From positions 1 to 64,000 of the forward strand of contig CANIVF010000019.1 in the NCBI GenBank assembly GCA_947470895.1: a stretch of DNA of 64,000 nt. The letters run 5' to 3'. The position numbers were made by a program, and so were the translations under genes. Shown here one piece after another: positions 18,475 to 27,587 of the stretch (the first letter of the stretch is position 1; each line of letters opens with the position of its first letter). Under the pieces are notes generated by a model. It saw nothing but the letters and a program-made list of their open reading frames with translations. It was not told where the DNA came from and ran no database searches. This DNA is from Bacteroidota bacterium. GTDB lineage: Bacteria > Bacteroidota > Bacteroidia > Cytophagales > Cyclobacteriaceae.

Positions 18475-19590
18475 TTGAAAAGATTTGTTTCTATACCGAC
18501 CTTGATTCTGCTGATTACTTTCACAGGGAATAGTCAGGGCAAAAAGGATTTTAAAGCGACCGATTCAGTTGCTCTCAATAAGTTTGAGCTTCGGATTGAA
18601 AAACTAAGGAAAAAATATTCTATACCTTCTTTGTCGGCAGGGGTAGCCACTGAAGATAAATTGTTTTGGAAGAAAGGATTCGGATATGCCGATATAGAAA
18701 ATAAAATTGTTCCGGATGAAAACACAATCTATCATCTCGCCTCGATCACTAAGACCTTTGGCTCCATTATTTTATTGCAATTAGTAGAGCAGGGAAAAGT
18801 TAGGTTAAGCGATCCCGTTACTCAATACAACATACATCTGGGTGCCCGCTGGAATGATGATCCCCGCATTCAGGTGCAGCACTTGCTCACACATACCGCA
18901 CAAGGAAATAGTTTGAATGCTTTTAAACGTGGTGATAGCTTTCAGTATAATGGTGACTATTATGGACGATTAGGACAAGTAATTGTTAGTTCTGGAAAAT
19001 CGTTTGGGCAATTATTAGTTGAAAATATTATTAATCCTCTTCAGCTAAAACACACCTCACCCACGGTAGATGACAGTCTTAATTTTAATTTGACGGGTTA
19101 CAACGAAGACACTCTCCGCAAACTCATGGCAAAACCATATGATTATGATAAGAAAAGCAATAAAGTAATCCCAATAAAATATCCTGTTCATTTCAGTCCT
19201 GCGGCCGGACTGATATCCAGCGTGAGTGATCTGGCTTTGTATTCGTATGCAATTGATGAAGGAAAATTCCTGAACGATACTACCTGGCAACAGGTATTTA
19301 CACCATATGTTTCAAAGCGAGGAAGAACGCTGTCATACGGACAGGGTTGGTTTGTTAAAACATATAAGGGGATTAAGTATTCTTGGCATACCGGCTGGTG
19401 GCAAGGAGTTTCTTCGTTAATTATTAAAGTGCCAGAAAAGAAGTTAACTTTTATTATTCTCGCAAACTCTCAGGATTTGAGTCGACCGTTTTATGCTGGA
19501 TTTTCGATCTACTTCAAAAGATCATTGCATAAAAATTTAAAAGCGTCTCCGTTCGCCAGAGCCTTTATCGAAAGTGTTGTAGAGCAATAA
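18475..19590 (+). CDS. Serine beta-lactamase-fold hydrolase (class C type), exported
   Basis: This 371-residue protein appears to start at TTG 18475, which is followed immediately by a normal signal peptide (KRFVSIPTLILLITFTGNSQ). No in-frame ATG lies near. Catalytic SxxK is Ser90-Ile-Thr-Lys93 within LASITKTFG. A YNGDYYGRLG segment occupies the YxN position, and His305-Thr-Gly307 replaces KTG. Such proteins are DD-peptidases, esterases or peptidases more often than true beta-lactamases. The gene starts 20 bp after the acetyltransferase gene. Confidence 0.8.
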   Translation: MKRFVSIPTLILLITFTGNSQGKKDFKATDSVALNKFELRIEKLRKKYSIPSLSAGVATEDKLFWKKGFGYADIENKIVPDENTIYHLASITKTFGSIILLQLVEQGKVRLSDPVTQYNIHLGARWNDDPRIQVQHLLTHTAQGNSLNAFKRGDSFQYNGDYYGRLGQVIVSSGKSFGQLLVENIINPLQLKHTSPTVDDSLNFNLTGYNEDTLRKLMAKPYDYDKKSNKVIPIKYPVHFSPAAGLISSVSDLALYSYAIDEGKFLNDTTWQQVFTPYVSKRGRTLSYGQGWFVKTYKGIKYSWHTGWWQGVSSLIIKVPEKKLTFIILANSQDLSRPFYAGFSIYFKRSLHKNLKASPFARAFIESVVEQ

Positions 19591-19622
19591 GAGGAATATT
19601 CAAAATCTCTCTTGATGGATAA

Positions 19623-20675
19623 TCACTTCAATTTCGTATTCATCCAAGTGATCATCTTATCCCACATGTCAGGCGTATACACATGGCCGGTTTTAGGATA
19701 GATAATACTTTGAAAATTGTTTTCTGCTCCATGTAGTTTATAGACAGACTGCACAGCTGTTTCAATTTTACGAATGCCTGCCACGGGTGAGCCAACATCT
19801 TCATCTCCAGTCATGAAAAGAATTGGTCGCGGTGCAATTAAACTGATAATTGCTTCAGTGTCGAAATGTTTTAAAACTCCCGGCACATAATAATAGATAC
19901 CATGATTTTTTAATTTTTTTTCCGAGATGAGTTCCTGATAACGCGTGAGGCAACCAACAGCTACTCCTGTTTTAATACGATCATCCAGTGCCATCATCCA
20001 CCATGATCGGGTGGCGCCCATACTGATGCCGGTTACGGCTACTTTCCTGATGTCAACTTCAGGCCTGGAGAATAGATATTCAAGAGCCATTAAATCATCG
20101 CGCACCATCATTCCCCACAGTGATCGGCCCATCCATAGTTCATATTTAGAAGAAGTCAATTCTTCGGCACTTCCTTTTTCATCAGAACCATCTGGTCCCT
20201 TTCCGCTCCGTTCACCAAAGCAATAGGTATCAATGGCAATCACTACATACCCTTGACTGGTTAATACTTCCGCTGGAACTTGCGGAGTGTGGTGCGTGGT
20301 GAAGATTTCCTGCTTTCCTAAATCGTAATTTCCGCCATGCCAATGGCAGTAGTAAATGGCTGGATGTTTTAATTTGCCATCGTTTGGAATAAGCAAGTAT
20401 CCTGGAACGGTGGCTCCGGCTCCATTATCAAATTCAAATTTTTCGAGTAGATAACTCCCTTTGTTTTCCTTTGACAATGTCCTTACTTCTGTCACCTTCG
20501 GACGTGTGGGCAGATCACCCATTACTTTGATCAGTGTTTCACGAATTGTTGTTCGTTGAAGTTGCCATTGCGCGATATCAGGCGGCACGGTCAATTCAGG
20601 CACATTTAAATTCATGGTTTGTGCAAAGGTTAATTCCGGAAATAAAATAACAAGTAAAAAGAAAAATTTATTCAT
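19623..20675 (-). CDS. Dienelactone-hydrolase-like alpha/beta hydrolase, exported
   Basis: This 350-residue protein has a signal peptide ending TFAQ. Core markers are PAIYYCHWHGGNY (oxyanion region), the nucleophile Ser in VTGISMGATRSWW, FMTGDEDVGSP holding the acid, and KTGHVYTPDMW with the His. The layout (acetyl-xylan-esterase/dienelactone-hydrolase type) suggests deacylation of carbohydrate or plant-derived esters in the periplasm. It is divergent from the decayed sulfatase gene, so both may have served one polysaccharide. Confidence 0.78.
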   Translation of the reverse strand: MNKFFFLLVILFPELTFAQTMNLNVPELTVPPDIAQWQLQRTTIRETLIKVMGDLPTRPKVTEVRTLSKENKGSYLLEKFEFDNGAGATVPGYLLIPNDGKLKHPAIYYCHWHGGNYDLGKQEIFTTHHTPQVPAEVLTSQGYVVIAIDTYCFGERSGKGPDGSDEKGSAEELTSSKYELWMGRSLWGMMVRDDLMALEYLFSRPEVDIRKVAVTGISMGATRSWWMMALDDRIKTGVAVGCLTRYQELISEKKLKNHGIYYYVPGVLKHFDTEAIISLIAPRPILFMTGDEDVGSPVAGIRKIETAVQSVYKLHGAENNFQSIIYPKTGHVYTPDMWDKMITWMNTKLK

Positions 20676-20832
20676 GTGTTAATTTTTTAAAGTTTGGTCA
20701 CATGGAGTTCGCATCTAATTAACATTCCATTGGGGACAGTACTCGTTATGCTCATTCCACAATTACAAATTATTGACCTTACAAAAATCTCCTTTTCTGA
20801 AATAGACTATTTTTATGAAGGTATCACATTGA

Positions 20833-22406
20833 AAGCAATTTACCGAAAAGGAAAATGGATTTATCGAGGCAAGAGCAATTCTTATATTAGCAGCTCTTGT
20901 TCTTATAAGCTGCGAACCAAATGATTCAACACCCAAGGGAGATGTACTTCAAATACAACACATAGAAGGCGCGAAACCAAGGAATTTAATTTTCATTTTG
21001 GCAGACGATCATCGCTTTGATTTCCTGGGCTTCACCGGCAAGGTGCCGTGGTTGAAAACCCCAAGCATGGATAGACTGGCTAAAGAGGGCGCTTATTTTA
21101 AAAATACTTTTGTTACTACCGCATTGTGCTCGCTAAGTCGGGCGTCCATTCTTAACGGACTATTTTCACACAATCACACTGTAGTGGACAACATGGCACC
21201 TGTTTCGAAAGGACTAATTTATTTTCCTCTGTATCTTCAAGAGGCCGGCTATCAAACCAGCTTCTTTGGCAAGTGGCACATGGGTGATGAGACCGATGAA
21301 CCCAAGCCGGGATATAATCATTGGGAAAGTTTTAAAGGACAAGTCGTTTTTTATAATCCCACATTAGACATCAATGGAAAACAAGTAGCTTACAAGGACT
21401 CCGCTTACATCAGCGATCTATTAACTGAACATGCTCTGGAATGGCTAGACAAACGGGATAAAGAAAAACCATTCTTTTTATATCTATCGCACAAAGCAGT
21501 CCGTGCTGATTTTCAACCAGCCGAGCGCCATAAAGGAAAATATAAAAATGAACCCATTCAATTACCTCCGTCTTTCCGTGCTTCGGATTGTCAGGTGAAA
21601 GGAAAACAATCGGTTAATCCATCGATCAGGAAGTATCGAAGAAGGAACCATTGAAAGGTAAGGACTAGTATGGAAAAGGGCGCACACCCGATTGGCAAAA
21701 AATGCAACGCGAAAGCCGGCATGGCGTAGACTACATGTATTATGGTAAAATTAGTTTCGCAGAATTTTATAGAAACTATTGTGAAACGCTTTTAGGTGTG
21801 GATCAACGTGTTGGTGCATTGTTGGATTACCTCGACAAGAACGGATTGGCCGAGGAAACACTCGTCATTTACATGGGTGATAATGGTTTTTCATTTGGTG
21901 AACCTGGTTAGAACGACAAACGACATTTTTATGAAGAATCAGTGAAAGTTCCTTTTCTCATTCGGTGTCCTGAAATTTTTAGTGGATCAAAAACGATGGA
22001 GCCAACGATCCTCGCTGCAGCGGGAATTGAAAAGCCAGCACATTTTAAAGGACAGTCTATCTTGCCTTTACTTCAAGCTAAGGAAGTAAACTGGCGCGAT
22101 AAAATCCTTTATGAATACTACTGGGAGCATGATTATCCGCAAACTCCGACTATGCACGGTGTTAGAACCGATCGATATAAATTGATACGCTATTATGGCA
22201 TCTGGGATACCAATGAGTTGTAGGATTTGCAGGAAGATCCTGACGATATGAATAATCTTTTAGCAAACCCGGATCATCAGGCAATGGTGTAAAAATTAAC
22301 AGGTGATATTTATGATTGGCTTGAGAGTATCAATGGCATGCAAATTCCATTAAAGAAAACAATTCAAAAACGTTTTGGAGATCATCCCAATCAAGGCACT
22401 TATTGA
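20833..22406 (+). pseudogene. Sulfatase (arylsulfatase-type) pseudogene with many lesions
   Basis: A lipoprotein leader (LAALVLISCEPN) is in frame with the sulfatase body but has no start codon; the nearest ATG, 20855, is in another frame and stops at 20888. The body shows LIFILADDH (metal Asp pair), ALCSLSRASILNG with the formylglycine-type Cys, and FFGKWHMG. Homology then shifts frame around 21590-21680. Further stops interrupt it: TAG 21909-21911, TAG 22221-22223 and TAA 22290-22292. A short piece is missing before PTILAAAG. The relic ends at TGA 22404-22406. At least five independent lesions make it a clear pseudogene. Confidence 0.88.
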
Positions 22407-22423
22407 GTGGATGAAGTAAGTGC

Positions 22424-22461
22424 AAAAAAAATTAGTGGCCGGTATCGTTCCAGCCACTAAT
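22424..22461 (-). terminator. Terminator for the YtxH gene
   Basis: ATTAGTGGC (22431-22439) and GCCACTAAT (22453-22461) form a perfect nine-base stem. On the minus strand it is followed by seven T (22424-22430). It lies 24 bp past the YtxH stop. Confidence 0.65.
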
Positions 22462-22484
22462 TAAGGTTTTTAAAGGATCGATGG

Positions 22485-22733
22485 TTAAACTTTAAGCGTA
22501 TTTTTCAGTGAATCAATTCCTGATTTTCCGCTGTTTAATATCGCTTCAACTTCTTTGTTGTACGCTTTTTTCACATCGCCATAAGATCCAACAATGCGGT
22601 TTTTAAGATCTTTGGTTTTGTCTGCAATTTGTTCTCTTTTTTTGCTGCTGTTAGGCGCAATTAAAATGCCGGTAAGGATACCCAATGACGCTCCAGCTAT
22701 AAATCCAGTGATGACTTTGGTTGTGGTATTCAT
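22485..22733 (-). CDS. YtxH-domain small membrane protein
   Basis: The ATG at 22733 is chosen because it directly precedes the family start (VITGFIAGASLGILTGILIAP); the open frame to 22766 adds a non-conserved stretch. The 82-residue protein has one Gly/Ala-rich membrane helix, the typical NSSKKREQIADKTKDLK segment, and an amphipathic helical tail. YtxH proteins are stress-associated envelope proteins of unknown mechanism. A terminator follows the stop. The 396 bp between this gene and the next (22734-23129) are AT-rich with no gene seen. Confidence 0.75.
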   Translation of the reverse strand: MNTTTKVITGFIAGASLGILTGILIAPNSSKKREQIADKTKDLKNRIVGSYGDVKKAYNKEVEAILNSGKSGIDSLKNTLKV

Positions 22734-23129
22734 AACATTCTTTTTTAATTCCTCATCCTGAAACATTCAGGACATTCCCGGTAATGCTTATCCGTTTAAA
22801 TAAGGATTACACGATTAATAACGCCAAAGCAGGGATCTGCGTTCATGAAATTCATAGTTAATTTCATTTTTAAATAAAATCATATCCAGTAATGTTGGTT
22901 TGATGAAAAATATTTTTCGATAGACTGATGAATGTCATTGTTAGTGGTTTTAAAATAAGGTAAACTAATTCACACCGTATCAAGTCAAATATTCACGATA
23001 AGGAAATTCTAATTTTGTGCATCTTAAAAAAGAAGCAAGGCGGTCATCATCAAATTTTATTTATTTGATTAGTTGCTTTTTTTAATATATTTTAAACATA
23101 ATTTTTAATCCCATACCCCTTTCAACAAA

Positions 23130-24242
23130 ATGAATTCCCGCAGACACTTTTTACAGAAAATTACCGCTACCGCTTTTGCACTACCGCTATCAACAGCCTA
23201 TAGTGCGGAAAACACAACGCTATTGAACGATCTTCCCTATGAAGGTCCTGTGTTGCGTGTGGCCATCATGGGATTGGGTAGCTATGGCACGCGTGTTGCT
23301 GAAGCCATGAAGTCTTGCAAACGAGCTAAGCTTGTTGGAGTAATCAGTGGTACTCCCTCAAAAGTAAAAGCGTGGCAAAGCAAGTATGACATTCCTGAAA
23401 AGAATTGCTACAACTACGAAAACTTCGATAAGCTCAAAGACAATCCTGACATTGATGCTGTGTATATCATAACCCCTAATGCACTACACCGTAGTCAATG
23501 TATCCGAGTTGCTCAAGCCGGCAAACATGTAATTTGTGAAAAACCGATGGCGATCAATGCCAGCGAAGGAAAAGACATGGTGGATGCCTGTAAAAAAGCA
23601 AACGTAAAATTACTGATTGGATATCGTATGCACTTTGAAGCGAAGACACTTGAAATCATACGCATGCGAAATGCTGGAGAGTTTGGAAAAGTTTTATTCT
23701 TTCAGGGATTAAGTGGCTTTATCATTGGTGATCCCACTCAGTGGCGAATGAATAAAGAACTGTCGGGCGGAGGCGCTATGATGGACATTGGTATTTATTC
23801 TATAAATGGTGCCCGCTACATGATAGGTGAAGAGCCTACCTGGGTCACCGCCCAGGAAACGAAAACCAATCCTGTAAAATTTAAAGAAGGCCTCGATGAA
23901 ACCATTCTATTTCAATTTGGCTTTCCCAGTGGTGCTGTTGCCTCATGTTTATCAACCTATAGCATGAATAACCTCGATCGTTTTTTTCTGAATGGTGATA
24001 AAGGATTTGCGGAGATGCAACCCTCTACGGGTTATGGTCCCATTCTTGGTCGAACACATAAAGGTGAATTAAACCATGAGCACATCACTCATCAAACCGT
24101 GCAAATGGATGAAATGTCCGATATCATTTTACAAAAGAAAAAGCCTATCGTGCCTGTAGATGGAGAGGAAGGATTGAAGGACATGAAAATTGTAGATGCT
24201 ATTTATCTTGCCGCGAAAACAGGAAAGCGAATTGAGTTATAA
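23130..24242 (+). CDS. Gfo/Idh/MocA family oxidoreductase with Tat signal
   Basis: This 370-residue protein starts with a twin-arginine leader (SRRHFLQK, then hydrophobic, cleaved near TAYSA). The Rossmann domain shows VAIMGLGSYGTRVAEAM, AVYIITPNALH and the EKP motif (VICEKPMAIN) holding the catalytic-site Lys. A C-terminal GGGAMMDIGIY segment contributes to the active site. Periplasmic members carry a tightly bound NAD(P) and act as glucose-fructose oxidoreductases or 3-keto-sugar formers. It would fit upstream of DUF1080 chemistry. Confidence 0.88.
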   Translation: MNSRRHFLQKITATAFALPLSTAYSAENTTLLNDLPYEGPVLRVAIMGLGSYGTRVAEAMKSCKRAKLVGVISGTPSKVKAWQSKYDIPEKNCYNYENFDKLKDNPDIDAVYIITPNALHRSQCIRVAQAGKHVICEKPMAINASEGKDMVDACKKANVKLLIGYRMHFEAKTLEIIRMRNAGEFGKVLFFQGLSGFIIGDPTQWRMNKELSGGGAMMDIGIYSINGARYMIGEEPTWVTAQETKTNPVKFKEGLDETILFQFGFPSGAVASCLSTYSMNNLDRFFLNGDKGFAEMQPSTGYGPILGRTHKGELNHEHITHQTVQMDEMSDIILQKKKPIVPVDGEEGLKDMKIVDAIYLAAKTGKRIEL

Positions 24243-24325
24243 GATCTCTCCAATCATCTTTAAGAAAAATTCTTGAGTAGTCTGAGGAATGAGGTTTTAG
24301 TATCTTCTCGAAAATTTGGCGGACG

Positions 24326-24528
24326 TTAATTTAGCCCCAGGTTTAATCCGATAATCACTCCAATTGAATTATGTTTTATTGTTCCACCGTCCCCAACCGG
24401 AACTGCGCTTACATTTATAAGTCCTAAGTTGTCATCAAGACCAATCATTGCATTTATTTTCTCTGTCAACGGAATATAGGTTTTAAAACTTGCAGTTAGT
24501 CCAAAGTCAAAACTCTTAAAAAGATCTG
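24326..24528 (-). pseudogene. C-terminal fragment of an outer-membrane beta-barrel protein
   Basis: On the minus strand a frame ending at TAA (24326-24328) reads DLFKSFDFGLTASFKTY, then LTEKINAMIGLDDNLGLINV, and finishes HNSIGVIIGLNLGLN. Alternating strands and the hydrophobic end match the last strands of a porin/OmpA-like barrel. No start or N-terminal part exists: upstream the base composition changes abruptly into the GC-rich islet near 24530. It is the severed tail of a host gene. Confidence 0.6.
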
Positions 24529-24954
24529 TCTGGTCATCGGGTCTATCACCGGTGTGGCGGCAATAATGCCCAGGTCGCGCCCAATAGAATCGGTGTAGTT
24601 GGGCATGTTTTTAATGCGCCCCACCAGCTGCGAAATGCGCGGAAAAACACCGGGCGCTACTACCGTGGGCACGGTGCCGGTTGTGGGTGCCACGGGCAGC
24701 ACCCCAGCGGGCGAGCCAATGGGGCCTTCTTTAATCAGGTTGCGGTAGTCCACACGCTGCTCTTTGGCTGTGGCGTACAGTTCTACCTGAATAACGAGGT
24801 ACGAAAAAATAGCCGCATCGTTGTTCACCGAAGTAACATCGGCAGCCGTAAAGCCCAGCGTGGTAGCCACCTGGGCAAACTTGCTCGCAAAGTTGTTGAG
24901 CCAAACCACCCGGTCTTTGTCTGGCCGGGGTAAATAAGAAAATGATTTTGCCAT
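24496..24954 (-). CDS. Helical Bacteroidota protein of unknown function, probably 3'-truncated
   Basis: The ATG at 24954 opens a GC-rich frame of 152 residues: SYLPRPDKDRVVWLNNFASKF at the start, two to three predicted helices, a Pro/Val/Thr-rich loop (about 85-110), then FPRISQLVGRIKNMPNY and GRDLGIIAATP. I have the impression that Bacteroidota proteins with a similar 'WLNNFASK' opening are longer, with a further beta-rich C-terminal region. Here the last residues run in a different frame through the start of the barrel fragment, so the 3' end is probably lost. No function is assigned. It lies directly downstream of the 21-nt repeat block. Confidence 0.5.
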   Translation of the reverse strand: MAKSFSYLPRPDKDRVVWLNNFASKFAQVATTLGFTAADVTSVNNDAAIFSYLVIQVELYATAKEQRVDYRNLIKEGPIGSPAGVLPVAPTTGTVPTVVAPGVFPRISQLVGRIKNMPNYTDSIGRDLGIIAATPVIDPMTRQIFLRVLTLD

Positions 24955-25565
24955 GTGTAATGGAGTTATGATTGTAGAAAACTTTAAAAGGAGCCTGTTT
25001 TGGGGGTTTTTGCTTACTTCCCCCTGGCGCGTGAGTGCTCACCGATGGTTGGGGAGTATGACAGAATGCCGCGCGAGCGATACAAATGCTACCGAAGTGC
25101 TCACGCATGGCGCGCGAGTAATGCAACATGGTGCGTGAGTGCTCCCGCACTGCTGAGGCGAACCGGCACAGGGCAAGAACGTGCTCACGCATGGGGCGCG
25201 AGTATTCCAACATGGTGCGTGAGTACTCACGCATGGCGCAGAAGTGCTCACCGGCAAGGTTGAAATAGTTACGTGTGCTTTTGCTAAACTTCTTTCGCAA
25301 GTTGTCGGGTTGCAAAGTGCCTGCGCAGTAGTGCACCACGGTTGGGCAGGTGTGCAAAAGGATTCTGAACCATTGCCATGAAGGGATGCAGCTCTGCAAA
25401 AGCAATGGGTGGCCCGCAAGCGGCGTGGGTAAACAGCGCAAAACAAATCGGGAGGTCTGCTTCATCGTTGCCAACTATTATTTTATAAGTCGGCAGCCGG
25501 CACGGAGCACAGCGCGGGAAACCTGGCAGGGAACGAATTTCCTACCGGTGGGAATAAGAGCACCA
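24530..25565. other. GC-rich islet, probably horizontally acquired
   Basis: From about 24530 to 25565 the composition shifts sharply: 39 of 60 bases at 25021-25080 are G or C, whereas the flanks are AT-rich. The islet holds the truncated helical-protein gene, the 21-nt repeat block and about 300 bp (25261-25560) with no credible gene. It joins a barrel-gene tail on the left and a membrane-protein fragment on the right. No transposase, integrase or terminal inverted repeats were found. Confidence 0.6.
25028..25260. repeat. Degenerate 21-nt tandem repeat block, about eleven units
   Basis: Units begin with GAG or GAA and follow the 16-nt core GAGTRYTCACGCATGG plus a YGCGY tail. Clear units start near 25094, 25116, 25137, 25178, 25200 and 25221; others are degenerate. 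The period is a multiple of three, so several frames stay open. On the minus strand one frame reads heptads such as MREYSRT, MLEYSRP, MREHSRT and MLHYSRA. The block ends about 75 bp upstream of the ATG at 24954. There are no spacers of constant length, so it is not a CRISPR array. Confidence 0.7.
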
Positions 25566-25716
25566 ACTATCGACTAACCGAATGTAGCAAACGAAAGAGA
25601 GAATTGCTAGTAGCGTACTTAGCTGGGTTATAAGTCTTGAGTTAGATCCTGTTAAGATCATCCATAACAAAAAAGGGCAGTGGCCTACCCTTTAGTTTGA
25701 ATCTTACTTTGAATGA

Positions 25717-25955
25717 TTACTTTTTCAGCGGTCCACTATCCGACCTTTTTTTACCGGAATAAAGCTTCAGGAGATTAATTTCATCACCTGGGTGATTTAT
25801 CCGATCGGCTTTGTTGGCGGCACAACGCTCATTGCATTTTATGCCGCCAATTTTATTTCGGAATATAAACCCGCACTGATCCTGAATAATAAATTGGGAA
25901 GGGGTAAAGGAAAGCCGGGCATACTATGGCATGGGTTAATGAAGCGCAGGCTATT
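25717..25955 (+). pseudogene. Membrane-protein gene fragment (possibly STM3941-like)
   Basis: An open frame without a plausible start reads LQEINFITWVIYPIGFVGG, then a membrane helix and SEYKPALILNNKLG, and continues into the antisense of the next gene. The order of helix followed by 'kPaLilnn' recalls the second helix and domain start of STM3941-type proteins, but this is a weak match. The N- and C-terminal parts are missing. It borders the right side of the GC-rich islet. Confidence 0.35.
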
Positions 25956-26938
25956 TATTGTACTGGTTTTTCCTGATTCACCTTCTCCCAGGTTTTTTCG
26001 AGTAGTGCTTTGGTGGCACGAATGCCATCGGGTTCGCTTAATGGAGAACCTTCATATTCGATTCCGATGTAACCATCAAAATCAGAGTCCTTCACCAGTT
26101 TCAACATTCTACTGTAGTCAATAACAATTTCTTCACCTTGTTCATCAAACGTATATGACTTTGCGCTTACTCCTTGTGCAAATGGTAGTGTTTCTGCAAC
26201 TCCCATATAGCGATCATACACTTCGGTGCATTCTTTTCCGGGTTGTGTGCTGCCCCATTTGTGAGAAAGGCACCAGTTACCAAAATCAGGAAGCGTGCCA
26301 ACATTGGCCATGCTAACTTGTTGCATGATCTCCGCCACCCATTTTGCATCGGCACTATAAAGGCCATGATTTTCAATCAAAACATTGATGTTTGCTTTTG
26401 CCGCATACGTTCCCAATTGTTTCAGCGCATCCACCATGGCGGCTTGCACCTCTTCTTTCGAACCATCGCCAAATGCATTGATGCGAATAGAATGACATCC
26501 TAAAATACTCGCAGCATCTACCCACTTGAAATGGTTTTCAACGGCCTTCTTTCTTTCCTCAGCATTCGGGTTGCCCAAATCTCCTTCTTCATCCACCATA
26601 ATCAGTAAACTTTTTACTCCCAGCGAATCGGCAGTGGCCCGCATCTTTTTCCAGTAGGCCTGGTCGATAGCATGATCCTTATAGAAGCTATTCACATATT
26701 CCACGGCAGTGATGCCATAATCATTTTTTGCAATGGCTGCGAAATTTTCTGCTTTCAGTATTCCACTATCCAGTGAGCGATGGATCGACCATTCTGCCAA
26801 TGAAAGTTTTAATTCTTTGGAATTGGTGGTCATGGTGGTTTCCTCTGCTTTCGGTTTACACTGGTTGAATAACCAAGGTAACACGATTAGTAATGCCAAC
26901 GGCACAAATATTTTACGGAAGGTAGTTGGTGTTTTCAT
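25955..26938 (-). CDS. Sugar phosphate isomerase/epimerase-type TIM-barrel lipoprotein
   Basis: This 327-residue protein has a hydrophobic N-terminus with a possible lipoprotein Cys (LFNQCKPK). The xylose-isomerase-like TIM barrel shows GITAVEYVNSFY, LLIMVDEEGDLG, SIRINAFG, NVLIENHG (metal Glu), LPDFGNW (metal Asp) and GYIGIEYEG (last Glu). The metal-binding set looks complete. Such enzymes interconvert ketoses or 3-keto sugars; export places it with the Gfo/Idh/MocA and DUF1080 proteins. It is bordered on both sides by decayed genes but is itself intact. Confidence 0.83.
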   Translation of the reverse strand: MKTPTTFRKIFVPLALLIVLPWLFNQCKPKAEETTMTTNSKELKLSLAEWSIHRSLDSGILKAENFAAIAKNDYGITAVEYVNSFYKDHAIDQAYWKKMRATADSLGVKSLLIMVDEEGDLGNPNAEERKKAVENHFKWVDAASILGCHSIRINAFGDGSKEEVQAAMVDALKQLGTYAAKANINVLIENHGLYSADAKWVAEIMQQVSMANVGTLPDFGNWCLSHKWGSTQPGKECTEVYDRYMGVAETLPFAQGVSAKSYTFDEQGEEIVIDYSRMLKLVKDSDFDGYIGIEYEGSPLSEPDGIRATKALLEKTWEKVNQEKPVQ

Positions 26939-26972
26939 GTTACGAATCTACTGAATTTTAAAATTCATCTTG

Positions 26973-27577
26973 TTAATTTCCCCTCGTCTTAATGAAATTT
27001 TTCAACTCATTTTTTTCGATGCTAAAAGTTTGATCATCTGCGAGGGTGTTATGATTTTTCTTATTGGTGCAATTGTCGTAAAGAGCCTTGATGGATTGCA
27101 ACTTGCCAGAGCCGGGATATCGTTGACTGATGATGATTTTAATTTGTGCCATACTCTCCTTGATTACTCCAGTTGTTGGGTTCATAACGAAGGCTTACAT
27201 CAACGAATGTTACCATCTTGCTGATCACTTCTTCTTTGAAGCGCCTCTTTCAGTCTTTTGTTTTTGGAGTAAACCAGAAGAAATAACCAAGGCCATCAAT
27301 GGCTGCCATGAGAATGATTACAATAAAAGTACTTAGGCTCTGAATTTGCTGAGGGGCCAGGGGCCCCGTTATTTTAATTGGGCGATTGCTGTACAATTGA
27401 TCCAGCCGGTTCATCTGAAAATAAAGAGGTAGCCATGGGTAAGATGACCACGCCTACCAATGCCAAACCAAAACGGTAAAGCCTCTCAATCAGCTTCTTG
27501 CGCTCAGCTTCCAATGATTCTAATACTGGAAAAAGGTCGGAATGATTAAAAGTGCGAAACTCGGAGTGAGACCGCAT
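26973..27577 (-). pseudogene. DUF3137-like gene, decayed (LemA partner)
   Basis: The first 68 residues, from ATG 27577, are in one frame: FRTFNHSDLFPVLESLEAERKKLIERLYRFG and a membrane helix, the usual DUF3137 start. This frame stops at 27374-27376. Recognisable pieces continue in other frames: FYSKNKRLKEALQ, then KMVTFVDVSLRYEPNNW, then SMAQIKIIISQRYPGSGKL. Several frameshifts and a stop therefore separate the parts. DUF3137 genes commonly follow lemA, as here, 10 bp apart. Confidence 0.65.
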
Positions 27578-27587
27578 TTTCTCTTTT

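Noticed and set aside
18475-18477. TTG start of the beta-lactamase-fold gene as a sign of damage
   Set aside because: A complete signal peptide follows immediately and the gene is otherwise intact, so an alternative start is the simpler reading.
20694-20924. 76-residue plus-strand frame before the sulfatase relic
   Set aside because: It has no signal, motif or ribosome site and overlaps the sulfatase leader in a different frame.
25028-25260. Repeat block considered as a CRISPR array
   Set aside because: Units are directly tandem, degenerate and lack spacers of constant size, and no cas gene is near.
24731-25474. Long minus-strand open frame across the repeats (247 residues)
   Set aside because: It overlaps the better-supported 24496-24954 gene by over 220 bp in another frame, and openness follows from a repeat period divisible by three without other gene support.
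25670-25700. AAAGGG/CCCTTT hairpin near the islet as a terminator or small RNA
   Set aside because: The stem is only six bases with a loose loop and poor T-run, and no adjacent gene end supports it.
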